From Selaginella moellendorffii (Eukaryota; Streptophyta; Lycopodiopsida; Selaginellales; Selaginellaceae): a stretch of DNA of 64,000 nucleotides. Below are positions 31,911 through 48,366 of the stretch, piece by piece. Location: NCBI RefSeq assembly GCF_000143415.4, contig NW_003314415.1, positions 124,001 through 188,000 of the forward strand, read 5' to 3'. The first letter of the stretch is position 1. Each line of letters opens with the position of its first letter. Position numbers and translations under genes: made by a program. The notes under the pieces were generated by a model, which saw nothing but the letters and a program-made list of their open reading frames with translations, did not search any database and was not told the origin of the DNA.

Positions 31911-33053
31911 TCAAAACAAGCTCCACTTCTTGGCCTTTTTCTTCTTCTTTTTGGAGCTGTCCTTTGGCGAGTGGAGCTTTCCTCCTCCATCGTGTTCTTC
32001 TTCTTCGTTTTCGTGCTCCATCCTCAGGAGTTCCTCCAGGTCCGAATCCTCATCACTGCCTCCTCCCGCGGGATTTGCCAGTTTCTCGAGCCGAGCTGCG
32101 TCCTTGGCCCACTCGATGACTTGCTGAGCCTCGCGAGTCAGTCTCTCCTCCTCGACCGATGCCACCGAGAGCTCCTTCTTAAGGTTCTTCACGTTTAAGT
32201 CCCGGAGAAGGCCATCCGCATCGATCTCCTCCTCGTCTTCGCCTTCGTCACCACCTTCTGTTTCAAAGCTTCTGGCACTTCCACCTAGACACTGGCTCTT
32301 CTTCTTCTGTTTTTTCTTCTTCTTCTCCAGCGAGACTTCGTCGGCCGCGGACGCTAGCAACCTGTTAACACCATCGTTCTCCACCGAAGAGAAGCTTCCT
32401 TCGTCGGATCGCGACTGGCTTCTCGTTGGATCTTTCTTCTTAGTCATGCTAAGCTGCTTCAGCATCTTCATCGGGGAGAAAGATCGGTTCTTGCTGGAAG
32501 AAGATGAGGAGGATGACGAAAGAGCTGAAGGAGACGACGAAACCTTGACCTGCTGACGCTGCTCCGGAGGATTCGCTCCATGAAAAGAGTGTGATTCTTG
32601 AGAACCACTTGATGGAGACTTGAGTGCCTTGAGCCTGTTCTCGAGCTCAACGGCTAAGACGTCTTCTTCCTCCTCCTCCTCTTCTCCTTCATGATCTTCC
32701 TCCTCCTGATCTAGAGTAAGATCAAGCTCTTGCTGTGAACGAGAAGATTTCTTGGCATGGATGTCGACACCTGTGTCTTTGCCTTGATGATTTTTCTTCA
32801 CTGCTGCTGCTGCCGCTGGTGGTGGTGGACGAGACTTGAGGTTCGCGAATCGAACGAGAAGATTACCCTCCAGCCCACCACCATCGTCCTGCCTTTCACC
32901 ACTGCTAGGAGGGGCTTCGAATCCTTTAGCGGTCCTGTGACTAGTACCCACGGTGCTCAGCTTGAGCACACTCTCTTCTTGGAACTGATTCAGCAAGTTC
33001 TCTACTTCTGCATCGTCGGCATTGCTAGAATCCCTGTTGTAAAATCCACCCAT
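31911..33053 (-). CDS. Acidic/lysine-rich 380-aa protein of unknown function
   Basis: A single uninterrupted exon from ATG 33053. The composition is extreme: a Glu/Asp tract around residues 120-130, a Ser run around 185-195, Lys runs around 240-250, another acidic stretch around 265-280 and a C-terminal Lys run before KKWSLF. The most protein-like part is residues ~290-345, predicted alpha-helical (LLRDLNVKNLKKELSVASVE, then REAQQVIEWAKDAARLEKL). There is no membrane segment or enzyme motif. It looks like a disordered adaptor or nuclear protein. Length and codon use make it a credible gene, but I cannot name it. Confidence 0.65.
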   Translation of the reverse strand: MGGFYNRDSSNADDAEVENLLNQFQEESVLKLSTVGTSHRTAKGFEAPPSSGERQDDGGGLEGNLLVRFANLKSRPPPPAAAAAVKKNHQGKDTGVDIHAKKSSRSQQELDLTLDQEEEDHEGEEEEEEEDVLAVELENRLKALKSPSSGSQESHSFHGANPPEQRQQVKVSSSPSALSSSSSSSSSKNRSFSPMKMLKQLSMTKKKDPTRSQSRSDEGSFSSVENDGVNRLLASAADEVSLEKKKKKQKKKSQCLGGSARSFETEGGDEGEDEEEIDADGLLRDLNVKNLKKELSVASVEEERLTREAQQVIEWAKDAARLEKLANPAGGGSDEDSDLEELLRMEHENEEEEHDGGGKLHSPKDSSKKKKKKAKKWSLF

Positions 33054-33297
33054 CTTGAGAAGGAAAAACCCACCTTGTCCTTGCTAGATTATCTTCTCCA
33101 TCGCTTACACTACACGCATGAACCCAAGCCAGTGCTCAGTCTGAATCGCAGCTAGGCCCAGCCGTCGTCGTACAGCATCTTCTTGTAGCCACCACAATTG
33201 ACGCTCGCTGCTCTCTTTTGGTGACATCACCGGACTAGCCTAATGGAGAAAAGGAAAGTGGTGTTAGTAAAATAGTACAGGAAGAAGGTAACTCACC

Positions 33298-36966
<3,669 letters not shown>

Positions 36967-37117
36967 GGCAATGGGATGATAAAACCTAAGCCCGGGGAGA
37001 ATACCATTCAACCATCAAATTAATATTCTCTTTAAGTTCTCTTATTAGTGGTAAGAATGTTTATCAAAACTTTGCTCCATAGCATTAGCTTTTATTCGCT
37101 CGTTTCTCTTCGCTCTT

Positions 37118-39259
<2,142 letters not shown>

Positions 39260-39473
39260 AGCCGAGGAGAGATGCGTCGCGCCCTACTCGAAGCTCTCCC
39301 TGTGTAGAATCGTCCTCGATTATACCTACGTCTCCAATATAAAAGGGGAAAAAAATTTCAAAGGTGGAGGTAGAAGCAATCCTAGCCGCTCGTTTGGATG
39401 CTCAAGAACATTCCCATAAACCCTAATTTTTAGTCAGTCAACAAAAGGAGCTTTATTTCACTTGTAGTGACTT

Positions 39474-40329
<856 letters not shown>

Positions 40330-40440
40330 GGCGCTCGCTCCCAAGAACCCTAAATTTGATAGTGCATTCAGATTTAAAATCCAACGGCGGAGATTTGTAT
40401 TACTTAATCGAACGGCCAGTATTCAATGGTGGAGATTCTT

Positions 40441-43079
40441 TCATTTTCTCTCTCGGAAATTTGCGAGGAGTTCTTCTCTTTCTTTTTGGCTCGCCGATAC
40501 CATCCACTGGCTAAATTCTTTGACGCCCAATCCTTTGAACTTGGCGAGCTCGGAGAAGAGCTCCGATTTTTTCGTCGCTGGCTTTTGCTTCGCCGCTGTT
40601 GGTTCTTTGGAGCGATCCAATTCTTTGGCTGTTTGATCGCTCCGGTGTCTTTGCTTTGGCTTTGTTTCCTTTGGAGCGTTTGATCCCTCCGCTTCTCCCT
40701 GTGTTTGTTTTGGTTCCCTTCTTGTTGTTGATGCTGATTTTCGGACGGTCTTTTCTTCTATCACCCGAGTAACTCTCGTTCTCCTGGTGATCGTTTCGCG
40801 CTCCTCGTCGCCTGAATCGATGACATCGACGAGTTCTTCAATCTTTTGGCCCCGAAGTAATCGAGCATTCACCACCTCTTCGTTCTTGTGAGCGTAAACC
40901 ACACCTACAAAACTCCGTAAGAAACAAACATCCGGTTCGCCAGAAAATCACGAACAATTACCTGATTTTGTCAGCATGTCTTGGAGTCCCACTGTTTCCT
41001 CTTCGTCTGTCTTCTGTGAGTCTTGCATATTTTCTTTCACCAGACGAGCAAGGCCGCTGACTCCATGCTCGTCATCTTCTTCTTCATCCCCGTCCTCAAG
41101 AGCTCTTGGCCTCCCTCTACGAGGCCTACACGGTTCATCGCTGTCGCTGTCGTAACTTTCGACCTGTATCTTCATTAATCTCTCTTCGTGCTGCTCAATG
41201 ATGTCGCTTGTGAAGACTTTGTCTTGAAGATCCCGGAACAAGTTGCTCAGTCCAAAAAGCTCTCCTTTGTCACCTTTGGAGTCCTGCCAATAACAAAGTT
41301 GAAACGAAAAAAGAAAGAAAAGAAGATGTTCTACCTGAACTCCTTCGAAGTATCGCTTCTCGCGATTTCCCGTGACTGCAAGGTTGAAAAGCTGCTGCTT
41401 GTATATTTGCCTGGTATAAATTAACTCCTCCAAAGACCCTGCAGCCAGTAACCGGAACACAGTGACATGGCGTTTCTGACCAAAGCGGAAAGAGCGATCT
41501 TGCGCTTGGAGATCTTGTGCTGGATTCCAGTTTGGATCAAAGACTACCACCCTGTTTGCACTCACCAGATTGAGTCCAAGACCACCAGCACGAGTAGAGA
41601 TGAGGAACACCTGGAAAAGTAACAGTTTGTATAGAAAGAAAAAAACAAATCGTTCCACCACCTGTTTGCTAGGACTAGTATTGAACTCGTCGACAATGCC
41701 CTGTCTTGCATTCATAGGTGTTGAACCATCGAGCCGGCAAAAGCAGTATCCTCGACGAATAAGAAACTTCTCTAGAATTCCAAGCATCCTGTTTAAATAC
41801 ATGAATTCGCAAGTCAAACTCACCATAAAACTGTGTCACACCAACCTCACAGAGTAGCTAAAGAGCAGCACCTTGTCACCTTGTGAAGTCCACTTGGACA
41901 AAAGGTTCTTCAGCGCAAGCATCTTGCCGCAATTCTGAGAGTCACTTAGACCGAGAAAGCTCTCATCTGGTTGAATGCCACCGAGAGAAGGAGCATCGTC
42001 ACCGAACACTAGTGATGCAAACGCTGCGTCCTTCCTTCTCTTCTCGATATCGTCACTAAGATTTGGCTTAAGAAGCTCGAGATGATTGCTCACCTGGAGA
42101 AACCAACTCACGTTAGGAGATAAATGAGTAAAAACATGTTCAAACCTGCTGGAGTTTGTTCAAGCATGGAAGAACCAAGCAGCAGGGGCATGACTCGCAT
42201 CCATCTGGATTGCCCTTGTGAAGATACGACCAAATCGGTCCCTTTGGAGCAGTTCTCAGGCAACACTTCGAGCTCGGCTCCTCACTACCGCAGCCACAAG
42301 GTTCGTTTTTCCTGACCAGGCACTGAAAGTCGGGACTTTCCAGGAGACGTTTGTAGACGCGCCTCTGTATAGGACTCATTGCGCAGAAGATGACAATGTC
42401 CTCCTTCCCTTTCAGCAGGTGTCCTATCGTCTCGTCTTTTGTTCGTCTCAAAGAGTACCTTCGTAGAACAGCCAATAGATGTTGTCTTCGTTTCTCCGCA
42501 AGCTCTACTAAAACCTGTGAGGCACTGATTTTCTGTCCCTGCTTGATTGGCTCATCGTAGTATCCTCGAAAATGCTCTCTTGTCCCAAGGCATCCCGGAG
42601 CAGCCCACTCGAAAACGTTGAACAAATCGATCAACTTATTCTGTAAGATTGTCCCTGTCAACCCGAAGCGGCACTTCGTGCGTAGCCTGCAGCATGCCTT
42701 GTAGAGCTGAGACTTTTCGTTTTTCAGGCGGTGTGCCTCGTCCACAATCACACAATCCCAATCAATCTCCTGCAGCGAGCTTCCGTGTATTCTAAAAGTA
42801 TCATGGCTGGTAATGACTACGTCGAGCTCGTCTCTCCGGACCTTGTCCACGATAGCCTCCCTTTGAGCACCATGGTAAACGCCGAGAGGGAAGCTTCCCC
42901 AAGCTTCAAACTCCCGCTGCCAATTCTCTATCACTGAAGTTGGACAAAGCACCAGCACGACCTTCTTCTTTGCTTCACTTAAGTTTGCCTTCGATCGGAA
43001 TGGAAGCCGAAAGAGCTCACCATCGTTGTGAAGTATAGCTGCGATGAAAGCTATCGACTGTATGGTCTTTCCAAGCCCC

Positions 43080-43114
<35 letters not shown>

Positions 43115-43690
43115 AAATCAAGAATAAACTTTTTGACGCGGCTTAGATGGTACTTACATATCATCACCAAGAATTCCACCGATTTTTTGCTTGTAGAGAT
43201 TATAGAGAAACCGGACACCTTCACGTTGATGCTCCAGTAGCCTGCTATTAATCGGTGCTGGAACCTACAGCAGGAAAAATATCCATGACCAAAAATTTCT
43301 TGACAAAGAATGGCTAGAGAAATTGCAAGAAGGAAAGAAACAAGACGAAAAAACGTTTGAACAAACCTCTACTCTCTCTGGTGATTCTTCGTCCGACAAT
43401 ACAAGAGGCTCGTATGGACCTTCTTTCTCGGATTGTACCAAAAGCCCAGCGTCGCTGTCCAAATTCTCCCCGGATTCTTCCTCGGCAGCCACAGAAGCAG
43501 CATTGTCTTCCTCGATTCTCACACACGGCCGTTTGAGAAGAGGCTCGTCGATTTTCTGAAGAGCTGTGCCGCTGGAATCCTCATACCTTTGCCTCTTGAC
43601 GTTGCCGTATATCCGCGCCTTGGACGCCTCGAGCGACTCTAGCTGCTCGCGAATGCTCGTCTTGGCGGGCTTCCTGGCCAGCGTCTCCAT
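40441..43690 (-). CDS. CHR9: SNF2-family helicase, CHR9/SWI2 (ERCC6L2-like)
   Basis: Eight exons (43367-43690, 43158-43264, 42146-43079, 41846-42093, 41662-41788, 41335-41610, 40962-41283, 40441-40904) give 933 aa. The helicase motifs appear in order: GDDMGLGKTIQS (I), LCPTSVIENWQREF (Ia), VDEAHRLKN (II, DEAH), LTGTILQN (III), then SYSVRMLGILEKFL (IV), LDGSTPMNARQ, STRAGGLGLNL (V) and QAQDRSFRFGQKR (VI). Insertions and flanks resemble Arabidopsis CHR9 and human ERCC6L2, linked to transcription-coupled or end-joining DNA repair. The 3' end of the second intron is a TG repeat. The start lies about 50 bp from the beginning of the divergent PPR frame. Confidence 0.92.
43082..43110. repeat. (CA)n microsatellite forming the 3' end of a CHR9 intron
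   Basis: On the coding (minus) strand the intron ends in about 14 TG repeats followed directly by the acceptor TAG at about 43080-43082, in place of the usual pyrimidine tract. Confidence 0.93.
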
Positions 43691-43740
43691 TACTACACTT
43701 CTATAAACCCTAAAACTACAAAGAGAAAATAGGGTTTAAG

Positions 43741-46050
43741 CGCGCCTATCGCCAGTGCGAGAGATTTCGAGCGCCATTCTCTTTCTCGCAGGAAGATCCT
43801 CGCGTTCTTGCCGGATTGAAAGCTTGCGGCAACTTGAGGGAGCTTGAGATTGGTAAGAGGATCCATCACAGCGGCTCTCCAAGCATTCTGGTCTCTAATG
43901 CCTCGATTTCCATGTACGCGAAATGCGGGAGCATGCCGGATGCGCGAGGAGTCTTCGATGGAATGGCGCGTCGCGACGTGGTTTCCTGGACAGCTTTGAT
44001 CTCCGGGTATGTTGAGAACAGGGACATCGATCGGGCTTGTGAGAGCTACGATCAAATGGAAGGTTGCGAGCCAGATGCTCGAGCGTTTCTCGCGGTTCTT
44101 ACAGCTTACGCCCGTCTAGCAGCTCAAGAAGAAGGAGTCCAAGTTTGTGGCAAGCTCGCTAAAGTTGAGGCTCTTGGAAAATCCATGGCCTTGCACGACC
44201 AGATTTTTGGAAGGGGCTGTGACAAGGATATCTTCGTAGCAAGCTCGCTGGTGGATCTCTATGCGAAGTGTGGGAGCTTGCTGGATGCCCGGATAGTTTT
44301 TGACAGGATGGCCGAGCACAACGTAGTTTCATGGACTAGTCTGGTGATGGGATACGTAGAGAATGGGGGGGCTGGAATCGCTTTGCAGCTTTTTAGTTGC
44401 TTCCACAGCACAGGACTGGTAGTGAATTCTCGAGTCATGGTTGCTGCGCTTATGGCCTGTGGAAGCTTGGCAACGAAGGAAGAGGGAACTCAAGTTTGTG
44501 GAAGGCTTGTCAAGATCGGGTGTCTAGAACAAGGTGTGGTTTTATACGAGCAGGCAAAGTCCCGGCAATTAGACTCGGAAGTTCACGTAGCGAACAGCTT
44601 GATTGACATGTTTGCGAAGTGTGGGAGCATGCAGAGAGCTCGTCGAGTTTTTGAGACAATGGAGCTTCGAAACGTTGTGTCGTGGACGTCATTGATACAG
44701 GGGTATGTAGAGAACGGGAAGGAGGAGCTAGCTCTAGATCTCTTTGGCAGTATGGAAACTCCACCAAACGCTTGGACTTTTACCACAGTGCTTATGTGCT
44801 ACGCTTCTTTAGCAGCAAAATCCAGTTGCGGAACCATGAAGACCAAGTGGCTAGAGAAAACGAAGGCTCTCCACGATGACGCTGTGAAGTCTGGCTGTTC
44901 TTTGGATATCGTTATGGCCAACACGCTAGTTTTTACCTACATGAAGTGTGGGAGCATGGTAGATGCCGATCAAGTTTTCAGCAGCATTGGACGGGTCGCA
45001 AACGTTGTCTCGTGGACGTCGATGATTCTCGGGTATACAGAAAATGGAGAGCACGAACAAGCTCTAGAACATTTTTACAGGATGAAAGCAGCAGGAAGTG
45101 CTCCCGATTCTCGAGCATTTGTCGCAGCTCTTACGGCCATGGGAAGATTAGCGGAGAAAGAAGCGAATGAGCTCCAGGATTCTGCCAAGACCAAGTGTCT
45201 GGAGAGAGCAGTGGAGATGCACTTGGAAATCACAGCAAGCGGGCTCGACTCGGACAGTTTCGTCGCAAACACGTTGATGGAGGTTTATGCAAAGTGTAGG
45301 TGCATGCCGAAGGCTCGCCAGGTCTTCCAAGGGATGGTGAATCGCAACACCGCAAGCTGGAACACTATGATCCTGGGCTATGTCAAGAATGGTGCTAGCG
45401 AGCAGGCTTTGGAAACATTTACTCGTATGAAACTCGAGCCACGCCGGGGTTGTGAACCGAATCATCAAACTTACGTCGCGGTGCTGACTGCTCTTGGAGA
45501 CTTAAGCACAGGGTTAGAGGCTGGCCGAGAAATCCATGGAGAAATATGCAGGAGAGGACTGATCGAAGAGCCATCATCAAGCTCTCCCCCGGTTCTAGCA
45601 ACTTGTTTGCTGGATTTCTACGCAAAGTCCGCGAGCATGGCTGCTGCCCGGCACGTCTTCGACTCGGTTTTCCTCGGTGGTGGTGATGCTGCTATTTGGA
45701 ACGCACTGATCTCCGGCTACAGCATCCAAGGTGACACTTTCCAAGTTTGTAGCTCGTTCCGGGAGATGAGAGGCGCAGGGATCCAACCGGACGAGGCTAC
45801 GTTCCAATCGATCTTGATGTCGTGCAGTCACGCCGGTCTCTTGGACGAGGCAAGGAAGTTCTTCCGCGAGATGGGCAGTGTTTATGGAATCGCTCCAAGG
45901 ATGGAGCACTACAGTTGCATGGTCGATTTGCTTGGAAGAGCAAACCGTGTTGAGGAGGGTATGGAGCTTCTGGAAAGAATGCCATGGAAAGCTGATACTG
46001 TGGCATGGACGAGCATATTGAGCGCTTGGTCTCAAACGGAACAAAAGTAG
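43741..46050 (+). CDS. PLS-class pentatricopeptide repeat protein, start codon unclear
   Basis: One long open frame (at least 744 codons) of PPR motifs with typical phrases: YAKCGSMPDARGVFDGM, RDVVSWTALISGYVENRD, repeated seven times or more with L and S variants. The frame is already PPR-like from about 43792 (EDPRVLAGLKACGNL) but has no in-frame ATG there; the first is at 43912. Transcription would have to start within the 50-130 bp shared with CHR9. The C-terminus stops inside the E motif (TVAWTSILSAW), so E+ and DYW domains are missing. Such proteins bind organellar RNA; without DYW they need a partner for editing. Several L motifs carry unusual insertions. Confidence 0.8.
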   Translation, partial: RAYRQCERFRAPFSFSQEDPRVLAGLKACGNLRELEIGKRIHHSGSPSILVSNASISMYAKCGSMPDARGVFDGMARRDVVSWTALISGYVENRDIDRACESYDQMEGCEPDARAFLAVLTAYARLAAQEEGVQVCGKLAKVEALGKSMALHDQIFGRGCDKDIFVASSLVDLYAKCGSLLDARIVFDRMAEHNVVSWTSLVMGYVENGGAGIALQLFSCFHSTGLVVNSRVMVAALMACGSLATKEEGTQVCGRLVKIGCLEQGVVLYEQAKSRQLDSEVHVANSLIDMFAKCGSMQRARRVFETMELRNVVSWTSLIQGYVENGKEELALDLFGSMETPPNAWTFTTVLMCYASLAAKSSCGTMKTKWLEKTKALHDDAVKSGCSLDIVMANTLVFTYMKCGSMVDADQVFSSIGRVANVVSWTSMILGYTENGEHEQALEHFYRMKAAGSAPDSRAFVAALTAMGRLAEKEANELQDSAKTKCLERAVEMHLEITASGLDSDSFVANTLMEVYAKCRCMPKARQVFQGMVNRNTASWNTMILGYVKNGASEQALETFTRMKLEPRRGCEPNHQTYVAVLTALGDLSTGLEAGREIHGEICRRGLIEEPSSSSPPVLATCLLDFYAKSASMAAARHVFDSVFLGGGDAAIWNALISGYSIQGDTFQVCSSFREMRGAGIQPDEATFQSILMSCSHAGLLDEARKFFREMGSVYGIAPRMEHYSCMVDLLGRANRVEEGMELLERMPWKADTVAWTSILSAWSQTEQK

Positions 46051-46222
46051 AATTTCTACACTTCCATCATACGTATGATAAAAGGTTTGAAAGGTGACAA
46101 AACTTAATAACAAGAGAATCAAGCAGGATACTTGCTGATGTTTATATGATCTGCCAGAACATTACAAGCTTTTCTCTCTCCATTCTTATATACTACCAGA
46201 GTTAAGAAAGAATCACAAGCTA

Positions 46223-48310
46223 TTAACAAGATAAAGTTGTTGCAAGGAGGGCATAGGACGACGAGCTCTGAGGATCTAAAACGAATGCTTCTCTTGCAAC
46301 TAATCTCCCTTGCGCCGCATTACTATGAAGTTTGCAAGCAGTGAGCAATGCCTTCCACCCAGCCCCATTTTGATACTTCCCAGGGATCAGTGCCATGACC
46401 TGAGACGCCTCACTCACAAGCCCCACTCTCCCCAGCAAGTTAATCATCGAGTAGTAGTGCTCCCTCGTCCAATCCACCGAGTGGTCCATCAAGATCGATG
46501 TGAAGCAGCTCCGTGCTGCCACCAAAACACCAACGTCGCTACAAGCAGCGAGCAAACAAAGCCCACCGACGTGATCGATCTCGAGGCCATGAAGCAGCAT
46601 TTGCTTCACGAGCTCTAGAGCTTCCTGGTTATGCCCGTTCTGGGCATATCCAGTGAGCATCGCATTCCAGGAGACGGCATTTCGTTCGAGCATACCATCG
46701 AAGAGCCTCTTCGCCGCTGCTACGTCTCCGGCTTGCGAAAACGCCGCCACCATTGCGTTTGTCGAAACCAAACTCCTTTGCGGCATCTCATTGTAGATTT
46801 CCAACGCGTTTGAAAGTTGCCCAGACTGGGCAAATGCTGTGAGAAGTATGTTCCAGGACGCTGGATCTCTTTCCTTCATGCAATGGAATGCCTTGCTAGC
46901 GTCCTCCGTACAGCCCGCCTGCGCGTACGCTCCTACCAGCGTGTTCCCGCTCCGTACGTCCCTCTCCGGCGCGCTGTCAAAGAGAAACTTGGCCTCTTCG
47001 ACGAGCCCGGCCTGCGATAAGGCGACGAGCATCGCGTTGCACGAGACGACGCTGATCTCCGGCATGGAATCGAATGTGAGCTTGGCGTCGCGGAGGTGCC
47101 CATTCTCGGCGTACGCTGCCACTGCCACCGTGCCCAGGACCACGTCCCAGCGAGGGAGCGATCGGAGGATCTCGCCCACTTGATCCACGAGCCCATGGCG
47201 TGAGTAAGCCGCGATGATCGCAGTGAAGGTCGCGAGATTGGGGCGATCCATCCGCGCGAGCAGTGCCTCTGCCTCGTCGAGGTTTCCCGAGAGAGCGTAT
47301 GCCTGGATCATCGTGTTCCAGGAGACGTGATCCCTCTGCTGGGGATCCATTGATTCGAAGAACTCTCGGGCTCGATCTAGCGAGGGATCCATTGCGACGA
47401 GCACGCTCAGGATCGAGTTGCAAGAGACGGTGTCTTGCGCGGGCATCGAATCGAAGAAGCTCTTCGCTTGATCGAGATACCCGTTCTGCGCATAAGCTTG
47501 GAGCATTGTGTTCCACGACACTGGATCTCTCTCCTGGGATGAATCAAAGAGAGCTTTTGCTTTCTCCAAATGCCCAGCTTGGGCATATGTTGCAATCATT
47601 GCATTTCGCGACACAAGATTTGGACAGGGCATTTGGTGGAAGATCGCCTCTGCCTGATCGATCTGTCCTAATCTTGCGTGGAGTGCCAGCACAGAATTCC
47701 AAGAGACGCTGTCGTGCTCCGGCATGGATTGCAGCATTGCTTTGGCCTCCTCAAAATGCCCGTTCACGGCAAGAGCTTGGATCATCGCATTCCAGACGAA
47801 CAGATTCCTGATGGGCGATCGATCAAAGAGTAGCTGCGCTTCGTGGAGATTACCGTCCTGCGCGTAGGCCGCGATCATTGCTGTGATCGCGACGAGGCTC
47901 CCGGCGCCCGCCATAGCCGCGCTATCGAGCAAGCTCCTCGCTTGTTCTAGATGCCCAGTTTGGGCATTTAGGGTGATCATGGTGTTCCACGAGACAGCGT
48001 TCCTGTACGGCATGGCGTCGAAGACGCGCTGGGCCTGGTCCTCCTGGCCATTGCTGCCGTACGCCTGGATGAGTATGTTATAGGAGAAGAGATTGGGCCG
48101 CGCGATGGCGTCAAAGGCGCGTTGGGCGTCGCTAGGGCAGCGGCATTTGCCATACATTTGGATTAGGAGGTTGGAGATGTAGAGATTTTGGCGCAGGGCG
48201 GCGCTACTCGCGATGATCCGCGCGTGGATCTTTCTCGCCGCGGCTAGATCGCCGCTCTCACCGCAGATCTTCACGGCGCTGGCTAGCTCCTCGATCGATG
48301 ATGATTGCAT
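46223..48310 (-). CDS. PLS-class pentatricopeptide repeat protein
   Basis: A single exon of 695 aa from ATG 48310. After a short leader it begins with the AVKICGESGDLAAARKIHAR repeat and then runs through about 17 PPR/S motifs (VSWNTMIxAYAQNGxLDQAK type), ending in a partial E motif (GWKALLTACKLHSN, then SSSYALLATTLSC). It has no DYW. The repeats are mostly 31-residue S-type, as in many lycophyte proteins. A role in plastid or mitochondrial RNA processing is inferred from the family; targeting is not obvious at the N-terminus. It is convergent with the previous PPR gene (172 bp apart) and divergent from IF-2 by only 56 bp. Confidence 0.9.
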   Translation of the reverse strand: MQSSSIEELASAVKICGESGDLAAARKIHARIIASSAALRQNLYISNLLIQMYGKCRCPSDAQRAFDAIARPNLFSYNILIQAYGSNGQEDQAQRVFDAMPYRNAVSWNTMITLNAQTGHLEQARSLLDSAAMAGAGSLVAITAMIAAYAQDGNLHEAQLLFDRSPIRNLFVWNAMIQALAVNGHFEEAKAMLQSMPEHDSVSWNSVLALHARLGQIDQAEAIFHQMPCPNLVSRNAMIATYAQAGHLEKAKALFDSSQERDPVSWNTMLQAYAQNGYLDQAKSFFDSMPAQDTVSCNSILSVLVAMDPSLDRAREFFESMDPQQRDHVSWNTMIQAYALSGNLDEAEALLARMDRPNLATFTAIIAAYSRHGLVDQVGEILRSLPRWDVVLGTVAVAAYAENGHLRDAKLTFDSMPEISVVSCNAMLVALSQAGLVEEAKFLFDSAPERDVRSGNTLVGAYAQAGCTEDASKAFHCMKERDPASWNILLTAFAQSGQLSNALEIYNEMPQRSLVSTNAMVAAFSQAGDVAAAKRLFDGMLERNAVSWNAMLTGYAQNGHNQEALELVKQMLLHGLEIDHVGGLCLLAACSDVGVLVAARSCFTSILMDHSVDWTREHYYSMINLLGRVGLVSEASQVMALIPGKYQNGAGWKALLTACKLHSNAAQGRLVAREAFVLDPQSSSSYALLATTLSC

Positions 48311-48366
48311 AGGATCGCATCGCCGGGAGGTTTAGGGTTTATCGATCGGGGGCAAAATATGAGGAG
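48311..48366. promoter_or_regulatory. 56-bp divergent spacer between PPR and IF-2 genes
   Basis: The two start codons are 56 bp apart, so each core promoter must overlap the other gene's leader or coding sequence. The spacer contains the telobox-like ttagggttta at about 48331-48340, typical of plant ribosomal and organelle-biogenesis promoters. No TATA box is visible. Confidence 0.6.

Noticed and set aside
46977-47811. Open frames of about 180 codons inside the minus-strand PPR gene
   Set aside because: They are other-frame shadows of the 695-codon PPR exon with Arg/Ser-biased translations.
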